In this document: piece after piece, positions 22,285 to 32,157 of the stretch
Position numbering within the stretch: the stretch's first letter is position 1
Layout: the number at the start of each line of letters is the position of its first letter
The notes under the pieces: generated by a model
Databases searched by the model: none
Told to the model about the DNA's origin: nothing
What the model saw: only the letters and a program-made list of their open reading frames with translations
Source: Micromussa lordhowensis
Taxonomy: Eukaryota; Cnidaria; Anthozoa; Scleractinia; Lobophylliidae
Direction of reading: 5' to 3'
NCBI GenBank assembly: GCA_964020085.1
Contig: OZ026595.1
Location: forward strand, 257,501 to 321,500
DNA: 64,000 nt
Translations under genes and position numbers: made by a program

Positions 22285-25120
22285 TGCCCCCTTTAGTTAA
22301 ATCAAAGGGCTCTTGGAGCCAGCTCATTCATGTGATGGTATTTGCATGATATTCTTTGCATCATAGAAAAGTTGGTTAGTATTTGTACTCCCTTGTGGAT
22401 TTGATGGTAGTCCGTTGCAGTGTTACTCCCAGGATTACGTTGGCTGGTCCCCATTTCTACACCTGGGTGTATAGAGGGACTGTGTTTTGGCCAAGAATAC
22501 AACCAACAATGTGCTAGGCCGGGGCTCGAACCCTGACTGCTTTATCTGGAGACAAGGGCACTAACCAGGAGGTCACTGTGCCTCAAATTTTACGATATTT
22601 GCTAGTAAAGAAACAAGAGTCAATCTTTGTAATAAACAACTTTAATAAACAGAACATTACAGGGTGGCTTTTTTGAAAATCTTCCCTATTTGATACTTTA
22701 ATAAACATATAATAATGTGGTTTCTTGTAAATATACTTTTGTCTGAGTTCGATATTTTAATAAACACAACATTACAAAATTATGTGCTTTTTAGGAATAA
22801 GGAAACTTTAAGTTTTACACTTAAAGGGACAGTGTCACGCTATTTGGCAACTTTATAAAAATCTAGAGGGTGTTTTCACATCAATTGAATTCCAAAACTA
22901 ATGGTCTAGGTTTGTTATTAAAGACTATTTGAGGGTACTGAAAGTGTTTCCTGTCTCCTGTCGCTTCAGATGGCAAGGATGGAAATGGATTGAAAAAGTT
23001 GCCAGTTTTTTTAAACTTTGATGCTACGTGTTCAAAAAAACCTTAAGAAATTTATTATGGTTAGCCATCTTTGATAAAATCCATTTGATATTGTCGTTGT
23101 AGCTTCACAGAAGCATTTTGTTAATGAGTAAAGCCTCAAAGTAATGATTTTAGCCCAGAATTGATCTAAAACAGCAAAATCCTTGTGACACTGCCCCCTT
23201 AAGCTTAAATAAACAGAACAGTACAAGATGCCTTTTGGGAAGAAACACTGTTTTAATTGAATATTTTAACAAGCTGACGTTACAAGTATGTCGCTTTTTA
23301 AAAGAAGAAAAACTACTAGTTAGGTACTTTTTAATAAATATCACTGTAACAATAACCAGAACATTACAACGTAAGCTTTGAAAAAAGCCGAACTTTTACT
23401 TTGAAGTGTAGGCATGAGCCGAATGTGCTACAATAAAATATATTTCAGGGAAGCGAATACACAAGACAAACAAACCACGGCAGTCGCCGTAAATTAAATA
23501 TGCAGAAATTCAGCGTGACAAAATACTGTTCACTTTTAAAACCTAAAATTCCGAAATAAAGGCGACCAAATGAAAGAAATATGACAGGGAGTTCAATAAC
23601 AATAAATTTCCATTCAACACAAGGCAAAAAAACTTATCTAAAAGCACAAAAATGTTCAAAATTTCACGGACGTGATTTACCGCATGACCGCGTGTTCGAA
23701 TTAATTATTCACGCTAAAGCGAAAAGCGTGAGTTTTTCCCTACAAGTTTTGAAGTTATTTTATCGGCCGTGGCTTTGCCATTCGTGCTAAATGCTAAATT
23801 CGACTTAGAACTAATACTCTACATTACCATTTTTGTTTTCTTAAGTCCAGGCAGCTGCTTTAAATCCGCGATCTGTATTCAAAACTCACTTGAAAGTGCA
23901 ACGATCGTCTTGTTTTCGCCGCGGTTGAAGGAAGGAAAAATTTTCCTCCAGAAAGGTTTGAGGACTCCATTCACCTTGGTCTTCCATTCTGAGACCACGA
24001 AAACATCGAATAACAACGCAATGATTCAGGTACTTACCGATACGAAAGCAATGAAGCTTACTCTTTCTAGACAGTTCTTCCCAATATGGCTGCCTCGATG
24101 GTCTGCCTCATGCACTTGGTTAAAGCGGGTGTAACGAAAACTATTTACAGTAGAGTACCCCTCCACGCAAGAGACGCAAACATTCCGGTTTCTCAATCCA
24201 GAGGTTTCGAAACTCTGACGAATGTCAAAATTTATTTATCACACCATACAAACATTTTTTTTTATTATGTGCACTTGCTTGTTGAAGAGAAACCGAAGCT
24301 TATCTCGGCTTTTATTGAGCCGAAGCGGGGAGGGGTGGTGAGCACACTTTCACTTCCGTCCACAAACTTCCGTCCACAAACTTCCGTCCACAAATTTTTG
24401 TCCACAAACTTCCGTCGACATTTGGTCCCTCACGATACTCATTCATTGCTTGCATGCGCGCGCATGAATGAGCTAAAAATGGCTACAATACTAACTTGAA
24501 AATCTTTAGTAATCCCATCACCTTTTTGTTTGCTTTCACACAGGGAGGACCTGTCTTGTATTCAAAATGGAAATAAGCGAAGAGAGCAACGTGTTCCACT
24601 TGACAAACCGAGATATCTTCATTCCAGCACAGAGGTCTTTACAAGGCATGCTGTATCTGATCAGGAGAGAATGAACTGGAGACCGGCCCAGTACAACAGA
24701 CATCCAAGCCGGTATCAGGACTTTAAAACAAATTATCCCAGTGGCGATCGTTATCTGCCGGTTGACAACCATACCCAGTCACGAAACTACACAACAAGGA
24801 GGTTCTCAAACAGCGATCAAAGAGATGGCAATTATCGTAACTCTGCCAGTAATTATCGTAATTCCGGTCGTAATTATGGTAATCATCACAATTCTGATAA
24901 TTATCGTCATTTAGATGAGTTTAATTATTCTCGTAATAATCACCGCAATTATGAGAAAAGTTATCACAATTACAGTAATTATGCAGGCTCTGGTTATGAC
25001 GATTTTCAACGTGGAAGAAGCCGAGAAGAATCGTACAGACATGACCATGTGATGAGAAGAAAGTCTTCATCCGCCAGCAATCGACCAAAACCCTACTTTT
25101 ACCAAAGAGACAGACGTTAA
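16225..25120 (+). CDS. DUSP11: DUSP11, RNA/RNP complex-1-interacting phosphatase (RNA 5'-triphosphatase)
   Basis: Ten exons: 16225-16265, 17339-17414, 17535-17584, 18724-18823, 20539-20618, 20785-20831, 21081-21141, 21251-21297, 21536-21611 and 24544-25120. All borders are GT/AG, phases agree, and the total is 1155 bases (384 aa). Early exons give RIPDKWRNYKSCGTPI, then FTPMDLLNHF and LGMVVDFTNTNRYYDGR. Exon 7 holds the Cys-phosphatase signature HCTHGLNRAG (about residues 138-147; nucleophile Cys139, Arg145). The match to DUSP11 is close throughout, including GHGMERENYLEDLQ. DUSP11 removes 5' phosphates from RNAs such as Pol III and small viral/miRNA transcripts in the nucleus and cytoplasm. 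The last exon is an Arg/Asn/Tyr-rich disordered tail, as the human protein has an Arg-rich tail. Introns 1, 3, 4 and 9 carry repeats. Confidence 0.95.
16857..17170 (+). repeat. Degenerate minisatellite in DUSP11 intron 1
   Basis: Four to five imperfect units of about 75 bp, each with a run like TTGTTCTTTAAACACT, then AAACCAACTGGC(A/G)AGCC and GAGCCACTAAAA. Unit copies start near 16890, 16960, 17060 and 17130. The GAGCCAC/GAGCCTC motif recurs about ten times. It is non-coding. Confidence 0.6.
17691..17980. mobile_element. Palindromic MITE-like element in DUSP11 intron 3
   Basis: The block at 17692-17753 is an almost perfect palindrome (TTGACATGATAAATGCAATA and its complement around a CTGCTGCAG centre). 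The block at 17885-17980 is a second hairpin (GATATC...TTATCAAAACCG, with its mirror CGGTTTTGATAA...GATATC) around a GTGTTATCGGCTTCGGCAGATAACAC-type loop. Both would fold into strong hairpins in RNA. Confidence 0.6.
18064..18600. repeat. Dispersed inverted repeat, full copy
   Basis: Two arms of about 250 bp face each other around 18320-18340. The left arm reads GAGTTGAAATACGAGGCACA...TTTTTGACAAACTTTGAGGTG. The right arm carries the reverse complement (CACCTTGAATTTTGCCAAAA...TTTCAACTCTCTTC). One arm recurs at 46690-46970 in the TBC1D24-like gene. No coding capacity was found. Confidence 0.6.
19371..19880. repeat. Cluster of related repeat fragments in DUSP11 intron 4
   Basis: The motif GATAAATATCTCG...CTATGAACATTGCG occurs at 19388-19433 and again at 19823-19868, and an inverted version (AGCCAGATATTTATCTTCTTCGGTTTATCG) at about 19629-19658. 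A separate hairpin (GGGGTCTGAGTTTT and AAAACTCAGACCCC) lies at 19492-19551. The pattern suggests nested insertions of one family. Confidence 0.5.
21690..22215 (+). pseudogene. Penelope-like element: 3' fragment with GIY-YIG endonuclease
   Basis: In DUSP11 intron 9, same strand. One frame reads KRSIKITDHFTYTSANVIYC then ITCTLCK. A base lost near 21780 shifts the frame, and the next frame reads LYIGETGRGLGDGFREHL, KPVARNFN and ESRKTLEQRFLFQIGTLYPHGINERFSFN-type sequence to the stop at 22045-22047. This is the linker plus GIY-YIG endonuclease that ends Penelope-like retroelements. The reverse transcriptase is absent, so this is a 5'-truncated, frameshifted copy. Downstream 3' sequence continues to about 22215 with a hammerhead-like motif and the tail CTCTTTACGGTGGAAAATTC, which recurs at 60545-60620. 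Confidence 0.85.
22145..22178 (+). ncRNA. Hammerhead-ribozyme-like core in the Penelope-like element
   Basis: CCGACGA, then AGGGCTAACGCTC (a GGGC/GCTC stem with a TAAC loop), then GAAAC and GTCAGC. This matches the conserved order CUGANGA, stem II, GAAA of hammerhead ribozymes, which are known in terminal repeats of Penelope-like elements. The second core base is C instead of the required U, so this copy is probably weak or dead. Confidence 0.45.
22378..22585 (-). mobile_element. tRNA-derived SINE (minus strand) in DUSP11 intron 9
   Basis: On the minus strand there is an A-box-like TGGTTAGTGCCC followed by a B-box GGTTCGAGCCC about 35 bases on, then a body with CCTCTATACACCCAGG. Related copies occur at 51995-52190 and 57095-57265. 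Confidence 0.6.
22821..23202. mobile_element. TTAA-flanked MITE in DUSP11 intron 9
   Basis: TTAA at 22821-22824 and 23199-23202 bracket ends AGGGACAGTGTCAC and GTGACACTGCCCCC (an inverted match with two or three differences). There is no coding capacity. Same target preference as the elements at 12986, 34459 and 34871. Confidence 0.65.
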
Positions 25121-27032
25121 CAAACTTGCGGTGATAAAATTCATGGATATCCAGACATAGCTAAGACGAAATCATAGTGTAGCGTAGTGATTTTACTTTT
25201 GGAACCTCGATAAAAAGTTTGCTATCATTTTAAATGTCTTTAAGGGAATTGCTATCGTTTACGCTGGAAGTACTGAGAAAACGCCAAGGGGCGATGTCTC
25301 TGAACAAGGTGTGAGAACAACAGCAATATGAGATGACCATAAAGGCTGGTTCTCACTAGCGCATAAGCATAAGCATAAGCAACATACGCAGACGCAGTTG
25401 AGTGCTGCTAAGTAGCGCCTTTTGTTTGGAAATTATCGTAACTAAAGACGCTAATTATTAGCATCACACTGCTTCTGCGTATGTCGGCTTATGCTTATGC
25501 TTATGCGCTAGTGTAAACCAGCCTTAAGTCTTGGGATTTTTTATAGAAAATAAACCGAAACGGTGAATTGATGTAGCCATAAATCGATTCATCCTGAAAC
25601 AAAGCTAGATCTAGATGAGAGTTTTAAGACATGTTTGGTTTTGGTTTCCGTCGTGGCTTTAATAAATATTTTGTTTTTAAAGCGAGCGCATTTAAGGGAA
25701 ACGTTGTATAAGATAACTGAACGGGAGACATACTGTATTTTACTGTGATCACTTACAACATGTGTCTCGAGTAGTACCTCGTTTCATTTGAATTTTGAAT
25801 GTAGCTTTTACTGTCGTTTTATTTAGTTACCAACTGCAGGGTTCATTCGATTGAAGGTCAATCTTTCATATTTATGCACAGAGGACAATCTTCAGACAAT
25901 AAATCACGTGTTCCTGAGCGAACCTAGTTAATTTTATTATTAATGTTAGATTTATCTTGAAATGGATTGTTTTCTGTGTGATTCTGATTCTAACTGTCTG
26001 TTGCTATGTAAATTGAAGCTTCAAAAACTGAAAACTCCTCAGTTCCCACACCTTCCCTAGCCCTCAGCGTCTTGCGGCTACCAGCGTTGGCAATCGATAT
26101 TTTCCCAGCCTCTCTTTCGCCACCCTGGCTCTTCGTTCCTACCCTGTCCCCTCGTTCCTACCCTGTGCTCTTGAATTTCTGCCACGTAGATGTTGAAAGT
26201 TAACTTGTTTGCTTTACACTCTTCTATAGTGAAACAGTTAGAAATCTACTGAGCATTTTATCATTCGAATACCACGTATTTACATGAAATTTACTAAGTC
26301 GCGGAATGCGGTTTCTAAGCAACACACTACATAACCTTTCGGCTCCACGTGATTTGGCAACTGCGGAGAATAGATTATCTTCCCCAGACTCTAACGGACT
26401 TGGGGGTCAGGGGTTGAACCCTTGTAATCACTGCCCGAGGGTAGACGAGTTTGGAGGATTTTATTGTTATCCTGGTGCCTTTCATACGCGAATAAGCACC
26501 ACTGTACCTAATTAGCATAATATTACAAAAACTATGGACAGCATAAAACCTTTTCCAGTCAAGAACTGGAGGTTTATTTTAAACATGTGAAATATTAAAA
26601 GTTAAAATTCTGCGTTTTGTTAGGCAATTTGCGAGTTAATTTTCACCCTGCTCGAAAGCGAGTCAAAGTGGAGAAGAACATTTTCGAAATCTTCATATGA
26701 TTAGGTTTTTAGGAAGACTGGTTTTGATACCGAGGCAACGGACAAAAAGGAATGAGTCGTTAACCTGTGCCCTGACAACATGTTTCCTCAGAACGAAATT
26801 TTTTTCCAGAATTCCATAACACTAATGTTGCATTCTTGCAGCGTGAAATTTCAGCTAACTCGTAGTTACAAAGCTCTTCGTGAAATTTTGACCCCGCGAA
26901 AAACACCTTACATTTTTCTCGTTTGAACGCAAGTGAGCATAAAATTTTCTGATTGGCCTCTATTAACTATGGATTGGCTAAACAAAGTATCGGGAAGTGT
27001 CCGACATTTGTTCTTTTAACAATGTCAACGCG
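25121..27032. other. Convergent 3' intergenic region
   Basis: Between the stop codons of DUSP11 (plus) and the ABCC-like gene (minus). The DUSP11 3' UTR probably ends near an AATAAA at about 25551 or 25662. A palindromic MITE sits at 25347-25524. The rest is unique AT-rich DNA without a recognisable gene. Confidence 0.5.
25347..25524. mobile_element. Palindromic MITE downstream of DUSP11
   Basis: GCTGGTTCTCACTAGCGCAT and a triple CATAAG repeat at the left are mirrored at the right (three TTATGC repeats, then GCGCTAGTGTAAACCAGC). The inner arms also match (ACATACGCAGA with TCTGCGTATGT, the latter written CTTCTGCGTATGTCGG). Length is about 178 bp, probably within the DUSP11 3' UTR. Confidence 0.7.
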
Positions 27033-30000
27033 TCATATGGGGGTTAGATATCTCGACAGCAGACTATCCTCTCGCTCAAGCAGAGCTTGTGGACTACCCA
27101 TCTCCACAATTCTCCCGCCTTCCGTGACAATCACTCGGTCGTAATACAGAATCGTTTCCAGACCGATTGGTCCATAAGCAACCGTGATAACCGTGCAATT
27201 GTTTAACAGCTGCTTGACGACATTGTTGATTATTCTCAGCGTGTTGAAGTCCACCCCCGACACCACTTCATCCAAAATCACGATTTTTCTTTTCTGTAGT
27301 AATGCACGGGCGAGGGATAAAAGCATAAGTTGGGAGTCAGAAAAACGCGAGGGTTGTGTCATGATGTAGTTTAACTGCCTTGGAAGTTTTTCCACGCAAT
27401 CTTTCATTCGCACAGCTTCTAAAGTGTTCCATATCTCTCCTTCTTCGTGGATTCCGTCTGGATCAAGGTTTTTTCTCAGCGATGCTGTAAACACAAAAGG
27501 TTCTCGCTGCAGCGCGCAAAATGCTTTCCTTGCTTCTGTGAGATTGAGAGTTGCTAATGGCATTTCATCAACGAACACTTCACCGAAGGACTCTTTTGAG
27601 ATTAGCATCATTTTAGCAGCAAGTGAACTCGCTCTCACGTCTTTTTGACCCGCGATGCAAACTTTCTCTCTTGGTCCAATGTCTAATGCGAACGTTTCGC
27701 GAGATGCTCGTCGACGACCAGGAGCACTGGCCAATAACAAGTCACCGATGCGTATGGAGCCTTCGCTCGGCCAGTCTTCGGGCGGCCTCGTGTCATTTTC
27801 GTAACCGGGCTCGGAGCGCATGTCGAAGTAGTTCATCAGTCGAGCTGCTGTAGCCAAGCCTTGTTCTACGTCAGTGAAGAGGAACGGAACGATGGTGATT
27901 CCCACAACAAGCTGTCTGTCGAAGGTCAACGACAGCGCGACAAGAGCTGGGGAGGGAGAAAGTGTTTTAGTCAGATGGAGTGTTATGGCTGGCTAATGCT
28001 TACTCTATTAATGATACCACAAAGGAACTTATCACATCTTACATAACTTCAAGCTAAAAAAGCGTGTCTCGCACTCAGTTCCTCCTCGTTTGAGGGATGC
28101 CTGAGATTTGATCCAAAGACTTCCATTCTGTGGGACGACGTTTCGTCTTTTATTAGCTGCACTTTACCAAAATATCTGTTTTGTTAGATTAGCAAAATGG
28201 GGAGGGCTGGGAAGGGCTGATCCATGCAATGCTGCTGATTGGCCGCAAGCAACAGCCAATCACATTCACCCCACAGATTTCTTATGCAATGACGTCATCA
28301 GTGTGGAATTTTTCATGTCTTGTCTGACTTCTTTTCATCGTGTATTGTTCATTAAGACTAAGGTAAATCACGTTCTTCAGTCAGCATTAGTCTCATATTC
28401 CAAATCAAGCAGAGTGGTACTTACTGCTGTTGCTAGTGAAAATTACGATAACAGTAGCAATACACATAAACAGTGACATAACTGCCAGGTGTCTGACAGC
28501 TAACCACTGTTCAGCCGCTGACCGCAAACATCCTGCCGTCGTGCGCTGATTTTCCAATCTGTTGAGGAATTAAAAGTGCGCAAGTTGAATACATGTATTA
28601 TGAAAGCTTTAATTTCTCTCTTGGTAACTTATGATTGAAAATTTAAAATAATAAAGGAGTAAACCAAACATTAAAATTTAATGGGAGCGAATGAAAGCAA
28701 AATTGGGATGTAACATGTCATCTGTGGTCGAGAAGCAAAAAACATAGTTTGGATATAAGAAACACAGAAGCGTTATTCTGCTAAATGAATAGTTGAATGA
28801 TGACCATTAGATGATGACGATTGCTAACGAAGGCGAGGATCAAAATAGATTAGAATGTGACCACAATTTTAATGTCGTAAGAGCTTTCCAAAAAGACGAA
28901 GTCACAGAGGAAGAGATCAAGTGGGGTCTGTTATAAAAGCTATTAAATGTTACAGTATTCAAAACTAACCTGAAAAACTCTTTTGTGAAGTACCTTTCTT
29001 TTTGACAAGCTCTGATGGTAACAGCTCCCTCAATAGCGTCTGAAAAATGCGTCAAGAGGGGTTTTAAACTGCGTCTCTCCAAACCCCGCGCGCGACGTTC
29101 CAAGCGAAGATAATAGCTCCCAATAAATAGCGCGATCAGAAATGCGGGAATGGCGGCAAGAATCGACCAAGGAGCGGTGAATTTGATGATAGCAGCCACT
29201 GCCGCGTACTCAATCACCGACTGAAAGAATACTAGAAGGTCAGGGGGGAGTTTCTCGTCCAGGCATTCCATGTCTTTTGAAAACGCTCTGAGGATTGCAT
29301 CTTCTTTTCCATCTATGAACTCCAGCACAGGCGCCTTAAGCAGCGTGGATATAGCTCTGTTGTGAATTTGCTTGGAAGACCTAAGCCCACACGCGAGGAG
29401 GAAAAAAGCTCTAATGAGAAGTAACAGCATAAAGGCTCCCACGAATACTGTGGGCAGCCAGCCATGTTGGTCTTCCTGTGGTAAGTCCACAATGCGTGCA
29501 AACAAAATACCAAGGACAGCAAGAATGGCTGCAAACGAAACCTCAGTGTTAATAGATTATTCGTAGCTCGCACTCGATCAAATTAAGTTTACTTGAGTCT
29601 TAGTATGCGGGCTCTGGCATTACTGTAGTGGTTTTCCTAAAAAACGATGATCATAATTCGACTGCAAAAACTACTGTAAAAGTAGTAAAAGTACTGTAAA
29701 GACCACCTATCACGCCATTTTGTCTGACAGCACTTTATTGCTCTCGTATTTTTGGACTAGTATGAACTATCAAAATTGCGCACGCACATATACCAGGATT
29801 TGAGGCACGGTGCTTCTGGCTAGGGTTGGATAAGGGTTGCAGACCATGTGTCGTAAACATGGCTTTGCACCCAAGGTTGCAATCAGAAATGGATGGGATG
29901 TTGACTTCCTTTTAGGCAGGCTCCTGTTTTAGGTCGTTAGTGAGGCGTTACAAGGTAAACATGATACATACCTCCAGGAGCAACAATTAACAAAACACCA

Positions 30001-31469
30001 ACGATGAACAGCAATGGCAGCCATCCTGCTTGTCTCGCATATCGTAGGTATACCGCAAACCCTTCTGGTTCGCTGTTAATAGTGGATTTCTCTCTCGCTA
30101 CAGACGTAGTTATTTCCAGCTCTTCGCCTTCCGCTGGTCCTTGGCCACTTTCTGTTCTCAGCCATGTAAGGTTTTCCTCAGACTCCTTGATCTTAGCGAG
30201 CGATCCTTCCCTAAAAATAATACCATCCGCCATCAGTAACACGTCAGGAGATCTCTCGAGGAAGTCTGCTCGGCGCGTGACCACGAGACGTAAACGAGAA
30301 CCCAGGAAGCCTTTGATGCACTCATCGAATACTTCATTGGCCATTGATGTGTCCACGTGACTGAGAGGGTTATCCAATAAGATGATTGATGCTGAAGAGT
30401 AAGCTGCGCGTGCTAGATTTAAACGTTCCCGCTGACTAAGGGTTAGCTTAATTCCACCGTCTCCAATTAACGCCATATTACCATTCGGTAAAACGCTAAT
30501 GGTGTCGTCTAGTCTACAAGCTCTTACGACGGCCGCGAAGCGCTCCTCGCTGAATCGCTCCCCGAAGAGAATGTTTTCGCGAACAGTTCCTGAAAATATC
30601 CATGGTTTCTGTCCGACATATGCTAGCATTCCCTTTTGGACTATTCGCCCTCGCTTCAGAGGTACTTCATCAAGAATGGCCTCAAAGACCAAGGATGTAC
30701 CGGCCCCTGCTTGAGGGGGCCCTGTAATTGTTACCAGTTGAGCCCCTTCATAACTGAACGTGATGTAGTTTAGCTCAATATCAGCTAAGTCATACTCACG
30801 GTCACAGCAAACTCCGCTGAGAGAAAGACGAGGAACACTGTCAGAAGCAAGTGACCCACTTGAACCATACATCCCTTTCGTACCCTCCTCAGAGCGATTT
30901 GTTTTGTTTTCATAAAAAGTTAATGACGGAAAGTCCGCAACGAGAAATCGTTCTATTCTGTTGAGACGAGCCAATGTTCTTATGAGAGCTTCCATTCCTT
31001 TAGCGAAAGCGTCACCGCATGAACCGTCTAAAATATACATTGTTAATACGATAAGAAATACATTAATGTGCGTGAGTTCTTTACCACGCATCATTAATGT
31101 TACTATGGAAACTAGCGAGCTGACAATTGGGACAGCATGTTGGACGGAAAGCAAGGCACTAAGGACCAGGGCTTTTCTCTTGATGCAAGACAACTCCTGT
31201 CTAGAAGACAAAACACACAGTCAGTGTGTGAGTGGAGTGATTTCTAAAAGAAATTTGACAAGGTTTTAGGAAATTCTTCGTTGTTAGCTTCATGTATACA
31301 TTTTTAATGCAGTCCTTAATTTTTGCTGGATACTTTTGATATTTCATTTATGGACTTAAATGTTATTTTAGCTTTTGTTTTTTAGAATTATTATTATTAT
31401 TATTATTGTTATTAAGAAATAAAAAACATGTGCCGTGTTTCTATCGAGGTATAGAAACACGAGTGAAAG

Positions 31470-31500
<31 letters not shown>

Positions 31501-31501
31501 G

Positions 31502-31532
<31 letters not shown>

Positions 31533-32115
31533 AAGTTCTCCCAAACTTTCACGAGTGTTTCTATAACTCGATAGGAACACGGAGAACATGTTTTCTATTT
31601 TTTTTAGAAAATACCGCGACGGAGAAAAAGAAAAACAACTTGTTTACTTCGGTGATCAAAATGTAAATTATCTTTGTTCGCGCCATCGTTACGTCAACAG
31701 CTCGTGCTAGTTCTGTGTTTCTATAGTATAGTATAAATATACTATATATAGTATAAATCTACAGCGTTCTATCACGAAGGCCGTTCTCTGATTGGCTACG
31801 CTACTCACTATCTATTCTGTGATAGATAGTGAGTAGCGTAACAGTGTGCACTTGTTAACAAAATGACGGCCGTTTCTTGGCGTTTTCGAAGTGCTGAGAA
31901 GAGGATTTAGATTAAGTTTTGAACGACTAGTAGATTTATACTAAAGCAATTAGATTATTCGCTCTCGATTTCTATCACGCGATAGTTGACTCGGGCTGCG
32001 CCCTCGTCAAATATTACATTACGCGATAGAAATCTCTGAGCTCATAATCTAATTGTTAAATAGAAACACGGTTTTAAACCAATCAGCGTGCGTATTTGCT
32101 TTGGGTTATTTTCTA

Positions 32116-32157
<42 letters not shown>

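Noticed and set aside
23581..24499. Several plus-strand open frames of 70-137 codons inside DUSP11 intron 9
   Set aside because: Repetitive or low-complexity translations (for example CCACAAACTTCCGT repeats near 24360), no homology recognised, and well inside a supported intron.
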